Of a stretch of 64,000 bases of DNA, positions 15,001 to 25,900 are shown piece after piece; the stretch's first letter is position 1, and each line of letters starts with the position of its first letter. Source of the DNA: Watersipora subatra (lineage: Eukaryota; Bryozoa; Gymnolaemata; Cheilostomatida; Watersiporidae); the NCBI RefSeq assembly GCF_963576615.1, contig NC_088714.1:744001-808000 (forward strand), in the 5' to 3' direction. The translations under genes were made by a program, and so were the position numbers. The notes below the pieces were generated by a model. It was given only the letters and a program-made list of their open reading frames with translations. It searched no databases and was not told the origin of the DNA.

Positions 15001-17068
15001 ACATAGGAAGTATGTGTTGTAGCATATAATACATATGGCTGGTATATAGGAAGTATGTGTTGTAGCATATAGTACATATGGCTGGTACACAGGAAGTATG
15101 TGTTGTAGCATATAGTACATATGGCTAGTACATAGGAAGTATGTGTTGTAGCATATAGTATATATGGCTAGTACATAGGAAGTATGTGTTGTAGCATATA
15201 GTATATATGGCTAGTACATAGGAAGTATGTGTTGTAGCATATAGTATATATGGCTAGTACATAGGAAGTATGTGTTGTAGCATATAGTACATATGGCTAG
15301 TACATAAGAAGTATGTGTTGTAGCATATAGTACATATGGCTAGTACATAGGAAGTATGTGTTGTAGCATATAGTATATATGGCTGGTGCATAGGAAGTAT
15401 GTGTTGTAGCATATAGTACATATGGCTGGTACATAGGAAGTATGTGTTGTAGCATATAGTATATATGGCTAGTACATAGGAAGTATGTGTTGTAGCATAT
15501 AGTACATATGGCTAGTACATAGGAAGTATGTGTTGTAGCATATAGTATATATGGCTAGTACATAGGAAGTATGTGTTGTAGCATATAGTACATATGGCTA
15601 GTACATAAGAAGTATGTGTTGTAGCATATAGTACATATGGCTAGTACATAGGAAGTATGTGTTGTAGCATATAGTATATATGGCTGGTGCATAGGAAGTA
15701 TGTGTTGTAGCATATAGTACATATGGCTGGTACATAGGAAGTATGTGTTGTAGCATATAGTATATATGGCTAGTACATAGGAAGTATGTGTTGTAGCATA
15801 TAGTACAAATGGCTGGTACACAGGAAGTATGTGTTGTAGCATATAGTACATATGGCTGGTACATAGGAAGTATGTGTTGTAGCATATAATACATATGGCT
15901 GGTACATAGGAAGTATGTGTTGTAGCATATAGTATATATGGCTGGTGCATAGGAAGTATGTGTTGTAGCTTATAGTACATATGGCTAGTACATAGGAAGT
16001 ATGTGTTGTAGCATATAGTGCATATGGCTAGTATATAAGAAGTATGTGTTGTAGCATATAGTATATATGGCTGGTGCATAGGAAGTATGTGTTGTAGCTT
16101 ATAGTGCATATGGCTAGTACATAAGAAGTATGTGTTGTAGCATATAGTACATATGGCTGGTACATAGGAAGTATGTGTTGTAGCATATAGTATATATGGC
16201 TAGTACATAAGAAGTATGTGTTGTAGCATATAGTATATATGGCTGGTGCATAGGAAGTATGTGTTGTAGCTTATAGTGCATATGGCTAGTACATAAGAAG
16301 TATGTGTTGTAGCATATAGTATATATGGCTGGTACATAGGAAGTATGTGTTGTAGCATATAGTATATATGGCTAGTACATAGGAAGTATGTGTTGTAGCA
16401 TATAGTATATATGGCTAGTACATAGGAAGTATGTGTTGTAGCATATAATACATATGGCTGGTACATAAGAAGTATGTGTTGTAGCATATAGTATATATGG
16501 CTAGTATATAGGAAGTATGTGTTGTAGCATATAGTATATATGGCTAGTACATAGGAAGTATGTGTTGTAGCATATAATACATATGGCTGGTACATAAGAA
16601 GTATGTGTTGTAGCATATAGTACATATGGCTAGTACATAGGAAGTATGTGTTGTAGCATATAGTATATATGGCTGGTACATAGGAAGTATGTGTTGTAGC
16701 ATATAGTACATATGGCTAGTATATAAGAAGTATGTGTTGTAACATATAGTACATATGCCTGGTACATAAGAAGTATGTGTTGTAGCATATAGTATATATG
16801 GCTGGTACATAGGAAGTATGTGTTGTAGCATATAGTGCATGTAATTGGAAGATAAAAATTTCAAGACAATATTAATCAGCGTACAAGCTATCTTGTGCAT
16901 GCTCGTCTGAACCGGTCCAACTATACTGCTGACAATCCTCTCATTGTATATCTGAATGTAGTAGACAGTCCCAATAGAGACGCTGCCGGTGATGTAGCCG
17001 TAGGATGCAAAGGTGCTGATACTAGTTGCCGCCAGAATCACCCACTTATACCATATCGGCACTGCCAT
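76..17068 (-). CDS. MCT-1: MCT-like (SLC16-like) transporter, exons 1-5, 3' part beyond the left edge
   Basis: Five exons on the minus strand with GT-AG borders: 16885-17068 (ATG at 17068, helix 1), 4455-4598 (helices 2-3), 4196-4378 (helices 4-5), 339-553 (helix 6 and start of the central loop) and 76-192 (acidic loop, DSEEAKDD). They join in frame to 281 codons. Exon lengths (184, 144, 183, 215, 117 nt) and phases equal those of MCT-2. The glycine-rich helix 4-5 segment (SGSGMLHVATTNIIKEHFPG) and the W-QLALVTIG start of helix 6 match the layout of SLC16 transporters, which move monocarboxylates with protons across the plasma membrane. The family's usual N-terminal DGGWGW motif is replaced by VPIWYKW, so the substrate is unknown. 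Intron 1 is 12,286 nt because of the 43-bp array, against 1,084 nt in MCT-2. Exon 6 onward would lie left of base 1. Confidence 0.68.
1591..1976. repeat. 49-bp minisatellite, eight units
   Basis: Units start with gttgtaggagtgcctactgt; most are 49 bp and two are 46 bp, lacking a triplet. The homologous place in MCT-2 intron 3 (29371-29418) has one unit, so this is a local expansion in MCT-1 intron 3. Confidence 0.95.
1985..2480 (+). mobile_element. Degenerate Penelope-like GIY-YIG remnant
   Basis: The plus-strand translation contains PKNIIYQAEITNKTDIKTES then YNELCTTEFKSKYNNH. After stops it continues in the same order with LYKYIWNFKNN, CCNLCL and ATLNKRDELIS-like text. This is the order seen at the 3' end of Penelope-like elements (IYQA, YIGLT, NH, YIWNLK, CNLC, LNKRNEL). 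The intact element at 60369-61001 shows the same series. The YIG catalytic motif is lost (YNE), so the copy is dead. A sister copy lies at 29440-29960. Confidence 0.5.
2836..2869. repeat. Perfect 34-bp palindrome
   Basis: Two 17-base arms (tttagcgtggctgtctg and its complement) meet without a spacer. In MCT-2 intron 3 the matching site (about 30174-30220) keeps the arms with a few changes and gains a short loop. It lies beside a conserved segment containing ctccgagttcaaatt. Confidence 0.9.
3562..3820 (+). mobile_element. Short non-autonomous element ending in a hammerhead ribozyme
   Basis: A 259-bp insertion flanked by a perfect 18-bp direct repeat (atgatatataatatatat at 3544-3561 and 3821-3838). 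The matching site in MCT-2 intron 3 (about 31443-31460) has one copy of that sequence and no insertion. The 3' end falls exactly on the last base of ribozyme stem I. The interior has no open reading frame. It fits a retrozyme-like or Penelope-LTR-derived non-autonomous retroelement and lies antisense to MCT-1. Confidence 0.7.
3775..3820 (+). ncRNA. Type I hammerhead self-cleaving ribozyme
   Basis: Stem I 5' strand GCTGCA (3775-3780); core CTGATGA (3781-3787); stem II GGCT/AGCC with loop TAAAT; core GAA (3801-3803); stem III ACA/TGT (3804-3806 and 3811-3813); GTC cleavage triplet ending at 3814; stem I 3' strand TGTAGC (3815-3820), pairing with one G-U. All invariant hammerhead bases are present. 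Confidence 0.88.
4996..5220. repeat. 52-bp minisatellite, about four units
   Basis: Unit gctaatatttctacacatgt... with ctagctacagctgctgtcat, repeating every 52 bp in MCT-1 intron 1. The counterpart in MCT-2 (32640-33050) is a related 49-bp unit with about eight copies. Confidence 0.9.
5281..16838. repeat. Giant 43-bp minisatellite array, about 269 units
   Basis: Unit, in two parts: gtagcatatagtatatatgg then ctggtacataggaagtatgtgtt split as ctggtacatagg and aagtatgtgtt; 43 bp. Units differ mainly at a few positions (ggctgg/ggctag/gcctgg, gtacat/gtgcat/gtatat, ataggaag/ataagaag, agcat/aacat). A few units lack one or more bases (for example near 8855, 9070 and 12510). It fills most of MCT-1 intron 1. 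The same unique flanks in MCT-2 (tgtgtttatgtatatatg on the left, ggaagataaaa on the right) enclose only about four units. Confidence 0.98.
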
Positions 17069-17231
17069 CTCAGCCTGATTTATCTAACAAGCACAACATA
17101 AAGAAGGATGCACATTATAAGATTCAGCATGGGTATCTCTGAATATCAAAGCGAGTTTAACCCTCACTGGCACATGAAGTTACACTTGTCAGATATCTCA
17201 TCATTCACTCCTGCTGAAGCAATAGCGAACA

Positions 17232-17280
17232 CATAGACCTATTAACTATACTATTATTAAGTATAGTTAATAGGTCTATG
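17232..17280. repeat. Inverted repeat, 20-bp arms, 9-base loop
   Basis: Arms catagacctattaactatac and its exact complement are separated by tattattaa. It lies about 160 bp upstream of the MCT-1 start codon. It could be a cruciform or foldback remnant; no regulatory role is shown. Confidence 0.85.
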
Positions 17281-18029
17281 GGTGAACATTACACAATGAT
17301 TAACTGAAGAGGTTGTATTGTGTATATCACACTATATCATATATTCTGAAGTCAAGTCAACAGTTGCCACAAATCAAGTTTGCTTGCTGATAACCGGAGA
17401 AGTTGAGATGAGACAATACAGCATGTTCTGCACACCCTAATAACTTGAGTAGTTGCTGTCTAAATGATATTCAGGAAATAGCTTAAACTGCTGATACAAG
17501 CTGTCTGGTGTCTGATCATTCAAATTTTTAGAGATTTGACAACCAAGACATCGCAAAACAAGAACGCAAATAAAGTTTGTGTTAGCTCAATTCGACCAAT
17601 AGGAGATTTTGGTTTTAAACTGAATGCAAGTAGTTAATGTATGATGTCACAACACAAACAAGTTTCACTTATGCTGCAGTCATTCTTCTGACCTGTAAAT
17701 AGTTTAGTAGTCACAAAGAAATATACTAAACTGATTTGAAATATATTAACTTGACTATCTTATCAATTGATTTAGTTTGGTAGTTGAATGAAGCCTACTA
17801 ACGTTTAGCGTAGATGCCAAACAATAGTGATCAGAAGGCTGGTGAGAAAGGCAGTTTTGGTACTGAGAATTGCACTCCTGTCCTCTTCTCCAATATATGG
17901 ACAGCTAGTTGGTGGTTAGTGATGAGCAAGGAGTCAGATAGTTGGTAGCTAGCTGATCACAAGAAGACAAATAGTTGAACAGATAGTGGACAGACAATTG
18001 ACGGTATATTGGTGCACAACAGTGTACAG

Positions 18030-18120
18030 TTAGTATGCTATTGGATAGATAGTGGCTAGATAGTGAGTAGATGGTGGGTAAATAGTGGGTAGATAGTGGG
18101 TAGATAGTGGGTAAATGCCT
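18030..18120. repeat. Degenerate 11-bp tandem repeat
   Basis: Repeats of tagtgggtaga with variants (tagtggctaga, tagtgagtaga). The surrounding stretch 17300-18770, upstream of MCT-1, shows no recognisable gene. A second short repeat of the type agttatacttgtaatatata lies at 18355-18450. Confidence 0.7.
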
Positions 18121-19109
18121 GCAAATACAAAGAGGCTGGCTGATAATCTGTAATAGCTGCATCCGGTATCCACACAAACATACCACAGCTGCCGGAAAGG
18201 TCAGCCCAGTCTATTGAGTAATGAGAGAAATAGCCTCTGGTCTAGGAAGGTATAGTTACACCTGAGTGTGTTGTTGATAGACAGAAATAGGAATGCTTCA
18301 GTTGGTAAAGTAGCATTTGAGCTTACCTCTACTAAGTTTGCTCTCAATAATAAGAGTTATACATATAATATATTATAGTTATACTTGTAATATATAATAG
18401 TTATACTCGTAATATATTATAGTTATATTTGCAATATATAATAGGTATACATACATTTCTTTCTTGCAGTCCAAAACAGCGCCAAATACTTTACTGATAT
18501 GATTTGAATTTCACATTCTGCAGGATGAATGCATTGCGAAAGATGCTGTCATATGCTGACCTTGATTATGTAATCAAACCTTACACAGTTCAAATGAAAG
18601 GTCAGCGTTTTATAGCATTCTTAAATGCTCAAGTAAGGTCAAGGGCTTCATCTCATTCGTAGTTGTCGCAGCATAAGATGGACAAAGCAGTTTAAGGATG
18701 AAATGTCAGATGTCACATTGAGGCATAGTCTGCTACTTGTCTGGTCCTCAGCTACCCCTACAACAGGACTTGTTATTATTCATAGATTGATTTTTGCAAC
18801 AATCTTTTACCGCGACTGGTAATATTTTTGCAGTAGTTTGAGTTAACTGTAACTCGTGTAGATTTGTCAGTTTTTAGGGCAGCCAGTGAGTGAGTCATTG
18901 AGTAGGTAGGGTGGATGGTTACCCTTCCTGTCATTGTGTAACTATCATGTAAAATCAATATTAGGAATAGTAGTAGCCTAATCATTTTCTGAAAGTGTGA
19001 ATTTAAAATGATGAGTCTCTCTCCTGTCACACGGGTGCAACAGTTACAATCGTTGCTTGCAGTGTTTGGAAAGACCAACAAAAGCTGCGTAAGGTATGAC
19101 CTCCGCCAG

Positions 19110-19245
19110 CCAAGGGCGTCACTTTACCTTCTGATAAAGCAAATATATTACAGAGTTGAAATAATTGTAAAGATTTCTTAGCCAATATGGATGGTCGTTC
19201 GATCAGACTTTGATCCCAAGGACAAAAGTGAGTTTGTTGCATGAT
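19110..19245 (-). other. Conserved segment, possible exon (unconfirmed)
   Basis: Minus-strand reading MQQTHFCPWDQSLIERPSIL then AKKSLQLFQLCNIFALSE runs to an AAG/gtaaag donor-like site. The copy at 56970-57113 keeps the frame. The few differences are mostly amino-acid changing (P/L, S/C, R/P, S/L), which argues against strong coding constraint. No family is recognised. Confidence 0.2.
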
Positions 19246-19325
19246 ATTCATTAGGACCGAGACCGTAAGAGAAGATGAGAGGTATATAAGATTTTTATAG
19301 AATTAGTGAGTCATGTATTGAAATG

Positions 19326-19639
<314 letters not shown>

Positions 19640-19641
<2 letters not shown>

Positions 19642-22142
19642 ATTTCACCTTTAAAGATTACACAATTGAATTAATACTCGAGACAAAATATAATTAACCA
19701 ATGCGTGAAAAAAATAACAATAAGTAAGAAATGATGATGGGGCCCATTGCGAAATGGCAAAGCCAGTGGTACGCGAGCCCGAGTCAGCAGCACAAAAACC
19801 AGACCGTAACACTCACTCTCCAGACTGGAGATGGTGCCTCAGTTCCACCTTATATTTACCGAGACATTTTATTGATCTTATTGAATTAGGTAGTCGATTC
19901 CACAGCGCAGGTGTTGCAAAGTTTGAGGATCGTTGACCGGCTAAAGTTAGATGATTAGGTACGGGAAGAGAAAGTAATTGATGACGAGTATTATAAAATG
20001 GCAGTGCTGGATCACATTTTGAGTAAAATAATTTATGGGCTTGAATAAGCAACTTATATTTATGCAATTTATCAATAGTTAAAATATCAGAGGTTTTAAA
20101 TAAATCGTTTGTTGGAAATCCAAATGGCTTACGGTTAATGATTCTGACAATTTTCTTTTGAAACTGTATTATTTTGCTAAGCTGAATTTTGGATGCATTG
20201 CCATAAGTTTCTATTGAATAGCATAATTTGGAGTGAATAAGTGTGTAATAAAGCATAATCAGCAATTTTTTTGGAATGAAAGCACTTATGCGGTAAAAGA
20301 TGCCTGATATAGGCCGTAAATCTAATAAAAGCTTACGAGCGTGGGAAGACCAGTTCAAATTTTTATCAATTGACACTCCAAGAAATTTGACTTCATCAAT
20401 TGCTTTAATAAAAGTGTTATTAAAAAGAATAGGCTGATCAAATTTAATTTTGCTCTGGTAATTTTTAAAAACAGTAAAACAGGTTTTGTCAAAGTTAATG
20501 GTTAATTTGTTCGTTTGACACCAATCAGCTAGTTTTTCAAGATCAGATTGGACTTTAGGTAAATCGTCGTTTAGGTTCTTTGAACTCATAAACAAATTGG
20601 TATCATCAGCATACAATATAGGAGTTAGATGAGTTAAACAATCACAAAGATCATTTATGTAAATTAAGAATAAAGTCGGGCCTAGCACCGAGCCCTGAGG
20701 TACGCCACAAGTCAAATTGTCAGCGTTAGAAAAAGTATCATTAATTTTTGTTGTTTGGGTTCGGCGGGTTAAATAGCTTTGTATCCATCTGATGGTTAAC
20801 TCACTAAAATTAAATTGCTCTAGTTTTTTAAATAATATTGCGTGATCGATCGTATCAAAGGCCTTCCTGAAATCTATAAAAATTCCTATAACACATTCAC
20901 TTCGGTCAAACGATTCTAGAATTTGGTTAGTAAAAGTTGAGATGGCATCAGATGTGCCTCTAGCTCTTCTGAATCCAAATTGGTTTTTATGTAAAAGTGA
21001 TTTATTTTCTAAATAATCAACAATTTGTTGATTAACAAGTTTTTCCAATATTTTACTAAAGACTGGTAGAATTGAAATTGGACGAAAATTACCGCATTCA
21101 TTTAAAGAACCCCCTTTGTGCAAAGGTAATATTTTAGCTTTTTTAAGTGCATCAGGTACCTTCCCAGTCTCTAGTGATTTGTTAAAAATCTTACATAAAG
21201 GGTAAGCAATACTCTGTGAAACCGATTTCATAAATTTTGCAGTAATTTGATCTAGGCCAGAGGCTTTGTTTGAATTTATTGTATCTACAATTTTTAATAA
21301 ACCAGTTATATCGATGTATTGGAATTCAAAAGCTTCACCAGCATTATTTTCAAGCCACAATGCTTGATTTTGGATAGGGGGTTGAGGTACTAAGTTTACA
21401 AATTTCAAGGCCAGTCTTTTACCAATATTACTAAAAAAGGAATTGAGCTCATTAGCTTTTTCAACATCCGTTATGGCTAGTTCATCAGGATTAAGATAAC
21501 AAATCAGTTTAGAAGGCTGTTTATGGCTATTTGTCTTTTGTTTTCCTAGAAGCTCATAGTTTACAAGCTGCCAAATCTGCTTTGAGCTGGTGCAGCTATT
21601 GAAAGCTTGCGAAAAATAATTATATTTGGAGTCCCTCAAATTCCTGCTAACATCGTTTCTAAGTTTGTTATATTGGCACTTCAATTTTAAATTAAGTGGG
21701 TTAGATTGAAGTTTTCTATGAAGACGATATTTCTTTTTAACGCTCAACAAAAGGTTTTCAGTCATCCATGGCTTTAAGAAAGTTTGATTAGATTTAGTGT
21801 TTACTGATTTTTGGTATTTACATTTCTGGGAACAATCAGATAATTTGTCAAAAAAAGCGTTATAGAAGTAATCGACATCATTTGAAAAGATTTTGTCCCA
21901 ATTAGTGTTTTCAAGCATGATTCTTAGACTTTTATAATCAATTACAGGATATGAATTAGTAGTTTTTCGGGAGATGGGTTGATTATTTTTAAATTTGTGA
22001 AAAAATGAAAATGTGGGCAAGTGGTCACTAAAGTCTGCGCTTATAGTTCCAGATGTCACTGTCGGACTAACAAAGTTTGTCAAAATGTGATCCAAGCACG
22101 TCCATTTGTTTGAGGGCTTAAAATGGTGGGTTGCAATAGTTA
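19640..22142 (-). mobile_element. 5'-truncated non-LTR retrotransposon (CR1/Jockey-type LINE)
   Basis: Inserted between homologous flanks (gaaatgaatg on the left, ctgacaagtagatagaaacc on the right). The block around 57340-57370 has the same flanks with nothing between. The element runs on the minus strand: the end of an endonuclease domain, reverse transcriptase, a short 3' UTR and a CA-repeat tail. The 5' part of the endonuclease and any ORF1 are missing, which is typical of truncated LINE insertion. No clear target-site duplication was seen. Confidence 0.85.
19813..22142 (-). CDS. LINE ORF2 fragment: endonuclease end plus reverse transcriptase
   Basis: An open frame of about 775 codons with no true start; it is entered by truncation. 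Near the N-terminus are LDHILTN and FSDHLPTF, the end of an APE-type endonuclease (SDH motif). Reverse-transcriptase motifs follow: LPLHKGG, NFRPISILP, QFGFR, IDFRKAFDTIDH (motif A), GVPQGSVLGPTLFLIYINDL, YADD (catalytic, 20602-20613) and KLTINFDKT. The C-terminal LWNRLPNSIR text is usual for CR1/Jockey-group elements. The frame is uninterrupted, suggesting a recent insertion. It cannot mobilise alone because the endonuclease is incomplete. Confidence 0.9.
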
Positions 22143-22328
22143 CTGACAAGTAGATAGAAACCCATCATCTCTTTAGACTGAGATCACAGCTTTTTTGACA
22201 AAAACAAGATATTTTATTGTTTTGACCAGTGTAGCATGCCAAGTCTTTTCTGAGACGAGTCATTTCATGAATATGTATATAAATACATCTTTATACGCAG
22301 CTATTTTTCTTTTTTATGTAAAACTTAC

Positions 22329-22473
22329 ATGGCAGAGCATAGCCTTAAATAGAACGTTAAATGGCAAGCTTGCTTTTGACATTTTCACTAAACTGAGGCT
22401 TAGCATTGTTGGTCCAAAGGCTGATGCGCTGTATAAGGCTCTCCCTATCAAGCCTTGTAGCTCTCTCTTGAGG
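22329..22473 (-). other. Candidate conserved exon of unknown gene
   Basis: Minus-strand reading GLIGRALYSASAFGPTMLSL then SLVKMSKASLPFNVLFKAMLCH (split: SLVKMSKASLPF, NVLFKAMLCH) ends at a gtaagt donor. The copy at 57536-57690 differs only by L/I, V/A, F/Y and two synonymous changes, and keeps the donor. The 5' limit is unclear because the copies differ by one base near the acetylated-looking upstream cctcaagag stretch. It lies 3' of the last MCT exon in both blocks. No family is recognised. Confidence 0.33.
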
Positions 22474-22544
22474 GTTTGATCGTTGTCTCTGTGTGTTATT
22501 CTAATTCATTTTCATAAACAGGATAGATTGACATACTTGTACTA

Positions 22545-22826
22545 TAAATTTAGTAGACAATAAATAGGTCACTAACAGTGTGACACAAAGATACTTCTAT
22601 GAATTTCAGTAGAGAAAGAATAGGCCACTAACAATGTGACACAAAGATACCTCTATGAATTTCAGTAGAGAAAGAATAGGCCACTAACAATGTGACACAA
22701 AAATACTTCTATGAACTTTAGTAGACAACAGTTAGGCCACTAACAATGTGACACAAAGATACTTCTATGGATTTTAATAGACAACAGATAGGCCACTAAC
22801 AATGTGACACAAAGATACATTCATAA
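22545..22826. repeat. 56-bp minisatellite, about five units
   Basis: Unit begins cactaacaatgtgacacaaa and repeats every 56 bp just 3' of MCT-2 exon 9. The homologous array after MCT-4 is at 57760-58030 with a similar number of units. Confidence 0.9.
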
Positions 22827-22933
22827 TGGATAAATGGGTCTCTACAGTAGCTCTCTCCCTCGTCTAATAACACCGAACAACTTTGGCATTTATTAATAGT
22901 GTAACGCAAACGTGTAGGACTAGTCGACTTTTG

Positions 22934-25900
22934 CTAATAGCTAACAAAACTGGTGATCCCAATGGAATCTTGGGTAACTTCATTATTCCATTTTCGTCTT
23001 GGCTCCTGAAGAACTTTCTTGAGGAAAGGTGTGAGTACGCTGGCAGAGGTAAGAAGTGCTGCTGATGCTAGGTAGAGAGCTGCTTTCTCATTGACTGTCT
23101 CCTGGATGTACACTGTAATATATACATGTATGTCTGTTCAATGTACACTGTAATATATATGTCTGTTGAATGTACACTGTAATATATATATATGTCTGTT
23201 GAATGTACACTGTAATATATATGTTTCCTGTATGTGCACTGTAATACACATGTCTGTTGTAGGGAAACTATAATATATATGTCTGTTGTATGTACACTGT
23301 AATATATATGTCTATTGTATGTATACTGTAATATATGGCTGTCGTATGTAAACTGTAATATATATGTCTATTGTATGTATACTGTAATATATATGGCTGT
23401 TGTATGTACACTGTAATATATATGTCTATTGTATGTACACTGTAATACACATGTCTGTTGTAGGGAAACTATAATATATATGTCTGTTGTATGTACACTG
23501 TAATATATATGTCTATTGTATGTATACTGTAATATATGGCTGTCGTATGTAAACTGTAATATATATGTCTATTGTATGTATACTGTAATATATATGGCTG
23601 TTGTATGTACACTGTAATATATATGTCTATTGTATGTACACTGTAATATATATGTCTATTGTATGTACACTGTAATATATATGTATGTTGTATGTACACT
23701 GTAATACACATGCATGTACACTGTAATATATATGCATGTACACTGTAATATATATTTCTGTTATAGATAGATAGAAAAACAGGTAGAGGAGTAGATAGAT
23801 AAATAGGTAGATAGGTAGATAAGGAGATAAGTAGATAGAGAGCCAATATACGTCGGTTACCACCTGCAAGGAAAGGTACTCCTGCTAGTCCCAAACCATC
23901 TATAAGACACTTGACTACATACAGTCGCATCATTCTCTGGGGACTGGATAACTCTAAGGTCAGAGGAACAGCATTTCCTGTGGTAAAAGCTTTGAAGAAC
24001 CCTATGATTCCAATTATGACATAAAGCTCCACTGTAAATGAAAAGAGAGGCAGTGAGAGGCAAAGGGTTTAGGAGTAGAACAGTGAAATTTAAAGTGCTG
24101 TTGAGAAGCATCAGCCTGGTCCTATCAGAAAACAAAGAAATGTTACGACAAGATGTCTGTGATGTCAGTACAAACACTCATCTCAACCACAGCCAGGCTC
24201 ATAATCACAGTTACTATGACTTTCCACCGCCGTCAGAGTGACAAAACTATTAGGAAGTGGTATGATAATTAGACCACAGCTTCTGGATGTTCGGAACAAT
24301 AAAAAACCAATAGTTTGAATGAGCAAGAAGGTCATACGTACAGCGTAAAGTTATGAGGTACAAATTTCCTTTCTAAACCAAAGAGCGATTAGCTGTTATT
24401 CTGATATAGGCAATACTCGAGTGGCCTTGTATTTAATTTAGTTATACATACCTTCAGACTTTATGAAAGTCAAGGTAAAGATGGAAATAGCGAGCACAAA
24501 AATGCTGACAGTTTGTAGCAAGACAGCACTGAACTCTGTACAGGCAGTCAGTAGAAGATAGACAACAGCAGAGATAATCTGTGTAATTCCTTGAACGGAT
24601 AGAGTATTGGCTATCTGTAATAAAGAATATACACATATGTTTAATATCTCAGTATAACATGTTTAGTTATATTACATCAGTCACATGATATTATATCATA
24701 ATATACTTACTATAATATATCTGTTCATATCCTCATATAGCATATTATATTTTGGTATTTTGTCATATAGTTTACTATGTTCCATCATATTACAATATTT
24801 ATGACAAACTATTCTATGATGCATTATATTATGTTACATGTATATGATATGATATTATATGAAATTATATTTTATTGTACTAGAAAATCTCCTGTCATAC
24901 AGCCCACGACCAAAGTGATATTGGAAAAAAGAAAGGGTACTGATGGTTGAAAATGCAATATTAGCAGTCAAATGGCACTGCAGTGCAATAGGATAACTGC
25001 AATGGTAGCTGCAATGGTACCTGTAATGTACTGGGTGTTATTATATACAAGAAACAGCAATAATGAAAGGAAAAGATTATATGTTTATATATCTCCCCCT
25101 GCAATAGGAGACATGCAATATTGGCCAATATTAGAAGTAAAATGCACTGATATTATTAGAATAACCATTATTATTAATATAGTAATAATAAAAAACCAAC
25201 GCACAGTTTTGTTTACAATTCAAAACATCATAGCTAACAATATCAAGAAGTTGTGATAATTATATAGATTTTTAAAAAATCTATTTTAAAAAATGTTTGG
25301 TCATGACAAACAGCAATAATAAAAAGAAAAGATTATATGTTTATATCTCTCCCCCCCTGCAATAGGAGAAATGCAATATTAGAAGTAAAGTGCACTGATA
25401 TTATTAGAATAACCAATATTATTAATATAGTAATACAGTAATAATAGAAAACCAATGCACAATTTTGTTTACATTTCAAAAGGTCATAGCTAACAATATC
25501 AAGAAGTTGTGATATTTATATAGATTTTTAGAAAATCTATTTAACAAAATTATTTAGAAAAAATAATCACAGTAACATATTGCCCATCATCGATGTTGTT
25601 AGTGTGACTATAACACTTCAATAGTCATCCAAACTTATAATTAAATATTGTGATAATCTCATAAGAATCGTTAGAAAAAACCATCATCGTCATTTCCTCT
25701 ACTTTCACTGCTTTGGACATCAGTTAGAATACCAAAGTACTCAAAAGTTTCCAAAATGTCAGTTACTTTGAAATCGGCAGAAAAGAAACGATTATATTTC
25801 AGTACTTCTACGATAATTACAGAAACCTTTGGCAATTCGCCAATGCTATAGACTGGGGAAATGTGCACATTATTCTTTCATGAAATGCGCACGACTTAAT

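Noticed and set aside
5626-16625. Many long minus-strand frames (up to 485 codons) with MYYMLQHILPMYQPY-type repeats
   Set aside because: They are a consequence of a stop-free 43-bp unit and shift frame with each unit; no start context, splice signal or non-repeat domain.
5281-16838. Possible CRISPR array or centromeric satellite
   Set aside because: No unique spacers between repeats, and the array lies inside a short intron bounded by unique sequence shared with a paralogue; nothing points to a centromere.
20595-20620. Hammerhead-like ctgatga on the minus strand
   Set aside because: It is the YADD-coding part of the LINE reverse transcriptase; no ribozyme stems.
23268-24032. A long minus-strand frame joining repeat text (YSVHTIDIYITVYIQQ) to helices 10-11
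   Set aside because: Only the part 23861-24031 is exon; beyond the gtaacc donor the frame runs through intron and minisatellite.
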